Source of the DNA: Mesorhizobium sp. LSJC280B00
GTDB taxonomy: Bacteria > Pseudomonadota > Alphaproteobacteria > Rhizobiales > Rhizobiaceae
Length of the DNA stretch: 45,230 bases
Reading direction: 5' to 3'
Assembly (NCBI RefSeq): GCF_000502835.1
Contig: NZ_AYVL01000021.1
Coordinates: 127,360 to 172,589 of the forward strand
Positions 42,174 through 45,230 of this stretch are shown here, piece by piece; positions within the stretch are counted from its first letter, which is position 1, and every line of letters starts with the position of its first letter. The position numbers and the translations under genes are program-made. A model generated the notes under the pieces. It ran no database searches. It was not told the origin of the DNA and was given only the letters and a program-made list of their open reading frames with translations.

Positions 42174-43012
42174 GGTGTTACCTCGACTATCTTGATGGCC
42201 TGGGCGCGGCCGCGCAGATAAAGCGGCGCGAACACCTGGTCCTGCCGCATTTCCATCTTGCCTTCGCGCACCAGTTCCAGCGTCGCCGCAAACGAGCTGG
42301 CAACCGCGGTGCGCCGCTCTTCCGGGCCGGCCAGATATTCGACCAGGAAACTGTCGAGCGCCGTCCAGTCGCGCAGCGACCCGATCAGCCTGGTCAGCAC
42401 GTCGCGCGCATCCTTGAGCGACCACACGCCGCGCCTGGCAATCGTCACATTGGTTATTGCCTGCTTCTGGCGCTGCTGGGCATAGGCGGTCAACAGGTCG
42501 TAGAGCGAGGCCGAATAGGCATTGCGCTTCTCGACGATCACCATCTCCGGCATGCCGCGTGCAAACACGTCGCGTCCGAGCCGGTTGCGGTTGACCAGCC
42601 GTGCCGCCGCGTCGCGCATCGCCTCCAGCCGCTTCAGCCGGAACTGCAGCACTGCCGCCAGTTCCTCGCCGCTTTCGCCTTCGTCGCCGGGCTGCTTGGG
42701 GATCAGGAGCTTCGACTTGAGAAACGCCAGCCACGCCGCCATCACTAGATAGTCGGCGGCAAGCTCCAGTCTCAGCGCCCTCACCTTCTCGACGAAGGCC
42801 AGATACTGTTCGGCCAGCGCCAGGATCGAGATGCGCGACAGGTCGACCTTCTGATTGCGGGCAAGATGCAGCAGAAGATCGAGCGGACCTTCGAAGCCGG
42901 CCACATCGACGACCAACGCCGGATCGCCGGTCAGCCGGGAATCGTCGTTCTCGGCCCACAAGCGGTCCATCGGTGCGGCCTTGCCGGCCTTCAGGTCCAA
43001 TGTTTCCGCCAC
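42170..43012 (-). CDS. scpA: Segregation and condensation protein A
   Basis: A 280-residue kleisin that joins SMC heads and ScpB. The start GTG at 43012 is chosen because AAGGA lies about six bases upstream, and a longer frame to 43093 overlaps nagZ. The N-terminal domain reads VDVAGFEGPLDLLLHLARNQ KVDLSRISILALAEQYLAF in two parts, with the next helix LAADYLVMAAWLAFLKSKLL. The C-terminal winged helix covers about residues 200-270. It is located 16 bases after nagZ and coupled to scpB. Confidence 0.95.
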   Translation of the reverse strand: MAETLDLKAGKAAPMDRLWAENDDSRLTGDPALVVDVAGFEGPLDLLLHLARNQKVDLSRISILALAEQYLAFVEKVRALRLELAADYLVMAAWLAFLKSKLLIPKQPGDEGESGEELAAVLQFRLKRLEAMRDAAARLVNRNRLGRDVFARGMPEMVIVEKRNAYSASLYDLLTAYAQQRQKQAITNVTIARRGVWSLKDARDVLTRLIGSLRDWTALDSFLVEYLAGPEERRTAVASSFAATLELVREGKMEMRQDQVFAPLYLRGRAQAIKIVEVTP

Positions 43013-43028
43013 TTCGCTTCCTTTGATG

Positions 43029-44048
43029 CTAGGCCACCGCGTCGAAATAACCGGCAAATTCGGCCCGAATCTCGGTCTCGTCCGCCACGTCACGGTTCCT
43101 GATATAGGTCAGCGCCCGCTCCGCGCGCTCAAACGACTTGCCTTCCAGCCCGGTCGTGCGCGATGCAATGCCGGCCATCTCCTCGAACACGCCGTTGCAG
43201 TGAAGGACCAGATCGCAGCCCGCCGCAAGGATAGCGGCCGCCTTTGACGGGAAATCCCCAGAAAGTGCCTTCATCGAGGTGTCGTCGCTCATCAACAGGC
43301 CGTCGAAGCCGATTTCGCCTCGGATGATCTTTTCGATGACCTTGCCGGAAGTCGTGGCCGGGTTCTTCGGGTCGATCGCGCTATAGACGACATGCGCCGT
43401 CATCGCCATCGGCAAATGGTTGAGCTCCCTGAACGGGGCAAAATCATGCCGCTGCAGGTCGCCGATCGAGGCGTCGACGGTCGGCAGTTCGAAATGCGTA
43501 TCGGCGAAGGCCCTTCCATGACCGGGAATATGTTTCATCACCGGCAGCACGCCGCCCGCCATCAGGCCTTCCGCCGCGGCGCGACCCAATTCTATGACGG
43601 CGCGCGGCTCCTTGCCATAGGCGCGCGCGCCGATGACGTCGCTGGCGCCCTCGATCGGCACGTCGAGCACCGGCAGGCAATCCGCCGTGATGCCGTAGCG
43701 CAGCAGGTCGAAGGCATGCAGCCGCGCCATCAGCCATGCGGCACGGGTGCCGGCGTCATGGTCGTCGCGCCACAAGGCGCCGAGTGCACCGGCAGCCGGA
43801 TAGTTCGGCGCCAGCGGCGGCCGCAGGCGCTGCACCCGGCCGCCCTCCTGGTCGATGAACACCGGCGCATCCGCACGCCCGACGCAGTCGCGCATCGCGG
43901 CGACCAGATCGCGGATCTGCTCGGTCTCGCCGATATTGCGCGCAAACAGGATGAAACCCCACGGGCATTCGTTGCGATAGAAACGGATCTCGTCGCGGGT
44001 CAGTGATTTCCCGGCGCAGCCGAGGATCATGGATTTTGATTCGGTCAT
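43029..44048 (-). CDS. nagZ: Beta-N-acetylhexosaminidase NagZ (GH3)
   Basis: A 339-residue GH3 enzyme that removes GlcNAc from peptidoglycan fragments during recycling. Key motifs are APVFIDQEGGRVQRLRPPLA, KHIPGHGRAFADTH with the catalytic His of the mobile loop, and GLLMSDDTSMKAL with the nucleophile Asp. No signal peptide is present, so it is cytosolic as expected. The ATG at 44048 is preferred to an in-frame start at 44078. It sits between the SPOR gene and scpA. Confidence 0.95.
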   Translation of the reverse strand: MTESKSMILGCAGKSLTRDEIRFYRNECPWGFILFARNIGETEQIRDLVAAMRDCVGRADAPVFIDQEGGRVQRLRPPLAPNYPAAGALGALWRDDHDAGTRAAWLMARLHAFDLLRYGITADCLPVLDVPIEGASDVIGARAYGKEPRAVIELGRAAAEGLMAGGVLPVMKHIPGHGRAFADTHFELPTVDASIGDLQRHDFAPFRELNHLPMAMTAHVVYSAIDPKNPATTSGKVIEKIIRGEIGFDGLLMSDDTSMKALSGDFPSKAAAILAAGCDLVLHCNGVFEEMAGIASRTTGLEGKSFERAERALTYIRNRDVADETEIRAEFAGYFDAVA

Positions 44049-44120
44049 GCGGAACAGTTTAGAGCTTCGCGCCGACAAAGGGAATCGCCCGCAATTGCCT
44101 TCAGAGGTTTCCGTTCACGC

Positions 44121-44148
44121 AAAAAAGCCGGCGCGGACGCCGGCTTTT
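44121..44148 (-). terminator. Rho-independent terminator after the SPOR gene
   Basis: GCCGGC and GCCGGC form a 6-bp stem, extended by A-T pairs, followed on the minus strand by a T run of six. It lies just after the SPOR gene stop and before nagZ. Confidence 0.82.
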
Positions 44149-44164
44149 CGAGAGGTTTTGGTGC

Positions 44165-45230
44165 CTAGTGGGACACGAAGCAATTGCCGCCGGCAGCCTT
44201 GTAGCTGGTGCACAGTTTGATCGCCTCGTTGCGAGACTGCGCCGGAACGCGGACGCGGTAGAAGGTGCCCTTGCCGGCAATCTCGGCCTTGACGATGTTG
44301 GCGGTGCGGCCGGAAAGCACGCTGCCGTAGCGGCGCTGCAGATCCTGATAAGTCGCCTGGGCGCTTTCGACTGTCGGCTGCGAAGCGATCTGTATCGACC
44401 ACGAACCAGCGCCGGCCGCGGCCGGATCGATGGAAGCGACCTGATCGGGCTTGACCTCGCCGACCACGTCGACCGGCTGGTCGGACGGGCGCTGCGGCGC
44501 CACCGGAACCGTGGCCGGGGTGCTGGCGGACTGCTTGCTGGCTGACGGCTTGGCTTCAGCCTTTGTGTCGGGCTTGGGCGCCGGCTGCAGCTTGGAGGTT
44601 TCGGCCTGATCGCCGCTCGCCTGGTCGCCACTCGGCTGGTCGCCAATCTTCGGATCACTTGTCAATTGGTCGATCAGGGGCACGGTGCCGGTCTGCGCCG
44701 CGGCGTCGGCCTGGGCGGCCGGAGCCACGTGCTGCGGCGCCGGATCGGCCGGCTCGGCAGCAGCCATCTGCGGGGCGGCGGGCGCCGGATCCTCGCGCGC
44801 CACGAGCGAGCCGTCAGGTTTCACGACCATGGTCCGTACCTTGCGCGGCGCAACAGCGACGATCTCGGGGGTTGCACCCTTCTCGGCCTCCTGCAGAACC
44901 TGCGCGATGCGATCCTCGGACTTGGGCGCCGGTGCGGCGGCGGTTTCGGCAGCGCCAGCCGCACTGGCGCCAAGCGCGCTGGAGTCAGACGCGTTAGTGC
45001 CGGGCGCATTGGTTCCAGACCCGTCGGTGTCGGACGCCGCGGTGCCGGGCGCGTCGATGTCGTCTGCGGCATCGGGGTCATTGGGCGAAAGATCGACGAC
45101 GCGGCTCTCCGGTTCGTCGGCTTTCAGGTCCACGGGCTCTTCGGTGTTGGTGACCAGCTTCTGCTGAACCGGCTCGGCGGGCTTGGCGCCCTTGACCACA
45201 GCGTCATAAACCTTGTTGTCCTGGTTCGGC
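44165..45230 (-). CDS. SPOR-domain protein, partial (5' end outside window)
   Basis: At least 354 residues of a protein whose N-terminus lies beyond the window; the open frame begins PNQDNKVYDAVVKGAKPAEP at the edge. The middle is a long, low-complexity Ala/Pro/Asp/Thr chain. The last 80 residues form a SPOR domain: GAGSWSIQIASQPTVESAQA, FYRVRVPAQSRNEAIKLCTS and a final CFVSH. SPOR domains bind denuded peptidoglycan at the division septum. The family usually has an N-terminal membrane anchor, which is not visible here. Stop is TAG at 44165-44167. Confidence 0.9.
   Translation of the reverse strand, partial: PNQDNKVYDAVVKGAKPAEPVQQKLVTNTEEPVDLKADEPESRVVDLSPNDPDAADDIDAPGTAASDTDGSGTNAPGTNASDSSALGASAAGAAETAAAPAPKSEDRIAQVLQEAEKGATPEIVAVAPRKVRTMVVKPDGSLVAREDPAPAAPQMAAAEPADPAPQHVAPAAQADAAAQTGTVPLIDQLTSDPKIGDQPSGDQASGDQAETSKLQPAPKPDTKAEAKPSASKQSASTPATVPVAPQRPSDQPVDVVGEVKPDQVASIDPAAAGAGSWSIQIASQPTVESAQATYQDLQRRYGSVLSGRTANIVKAEIAGKGTFYRVRVPAQSRNEAIKLCTSYKAAGGNCFVSH

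Noticed and set aside
42174..42959. N-terminal extension of scpB
   Set aside because: The open frame continues upstream but overlaps scpA completely. The ATG at 42173 overlapping the scpA stop is the normal coupled start.

Overview
The window reads as chromosomal DNA of an alphaproteobacterium of the order Hyphomicrobiales (Rhizobiales), most likely Mesorhizobium or a close relative in the Phyllobacteriaceae. The reasons are high GC with GC-rich third codon positions, the rhizobial gene order SPOR - nagZ - scpA - scpB - tatABC - serS - surE - pcm - nlpD, a fused secDF next to yajC, DUF1127, DUF982 and DUF2157 genes, and two palindromic intergenic repeats of a kind common in that group. The genus is inferred; no 16S gene is present. 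No phage, insertion sequence, CRISPR array or integron was seen.

Layout. 1-4.8 kb: the 3' end of a class I PHA synthase gene, an exported DUF882 lipoprotein, tRNA-Glu, DUF982, map and radC. 4.9-10 kb: a large membrane CHASE-PAS-GGDEF-EAL c-di-GMP protein, a methyltransferase and a GT4 glycosyltransferase, all on the minus strand. 10.5-21 kb: an accessory respiratory island. It holds an SPW-repeat membrane protein, a DUF2231 membrane protein, a sorbosone-dehydrogenase-like lipoprotein, a decayed RND efflux fragment, then a cytochrome c oxidase operon (subunits II, I, III, a second III, IV). A YbaK-type deacylase, a DUF2189 membrane protein, heme O synthase (ctaB) and a small cytochrome c follow. 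21-26 kb: an exported protein, trigger factor, tRNA-Leu and a GDYXXLXY/DUF2157 membrane pair.

25.7-26.4 kb is the most striking locus. Two tandem DUF1127 micro-genes are followed by two tandem RNA modules of three hairpins each. All six loops show the anti-Shine-Dalgarno-like motif CTCCTCCC. This matches the architecture of the alphaproteobacterial CcsR/cuckoo stress sRNAs, in a doubled form.

26.5-34 kb: trmFO, a parDE toxin-antitoxin pair, and the minus-strand operon yajC - secDF - Mth938-like (NDUFAF3-like) - squalene-synthase-like (NDUFAF6-like), then a DUF815 ATPase. 34-45 kb: a minus-strand envelope and cell-cycle block (SPOR protein, nagZ, scpA, scpB, tatA, tatB, tatC, serS, surE, pcm, nlpD). 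The serS gene is unusual: it carries an in-frame insertion of about 46 net residues inside the catalytic domain, within a patch of lower GC and foreign-looking codons.

All calls come from reading the sequence. Family names rest on recognised motifs, and no database search was run.
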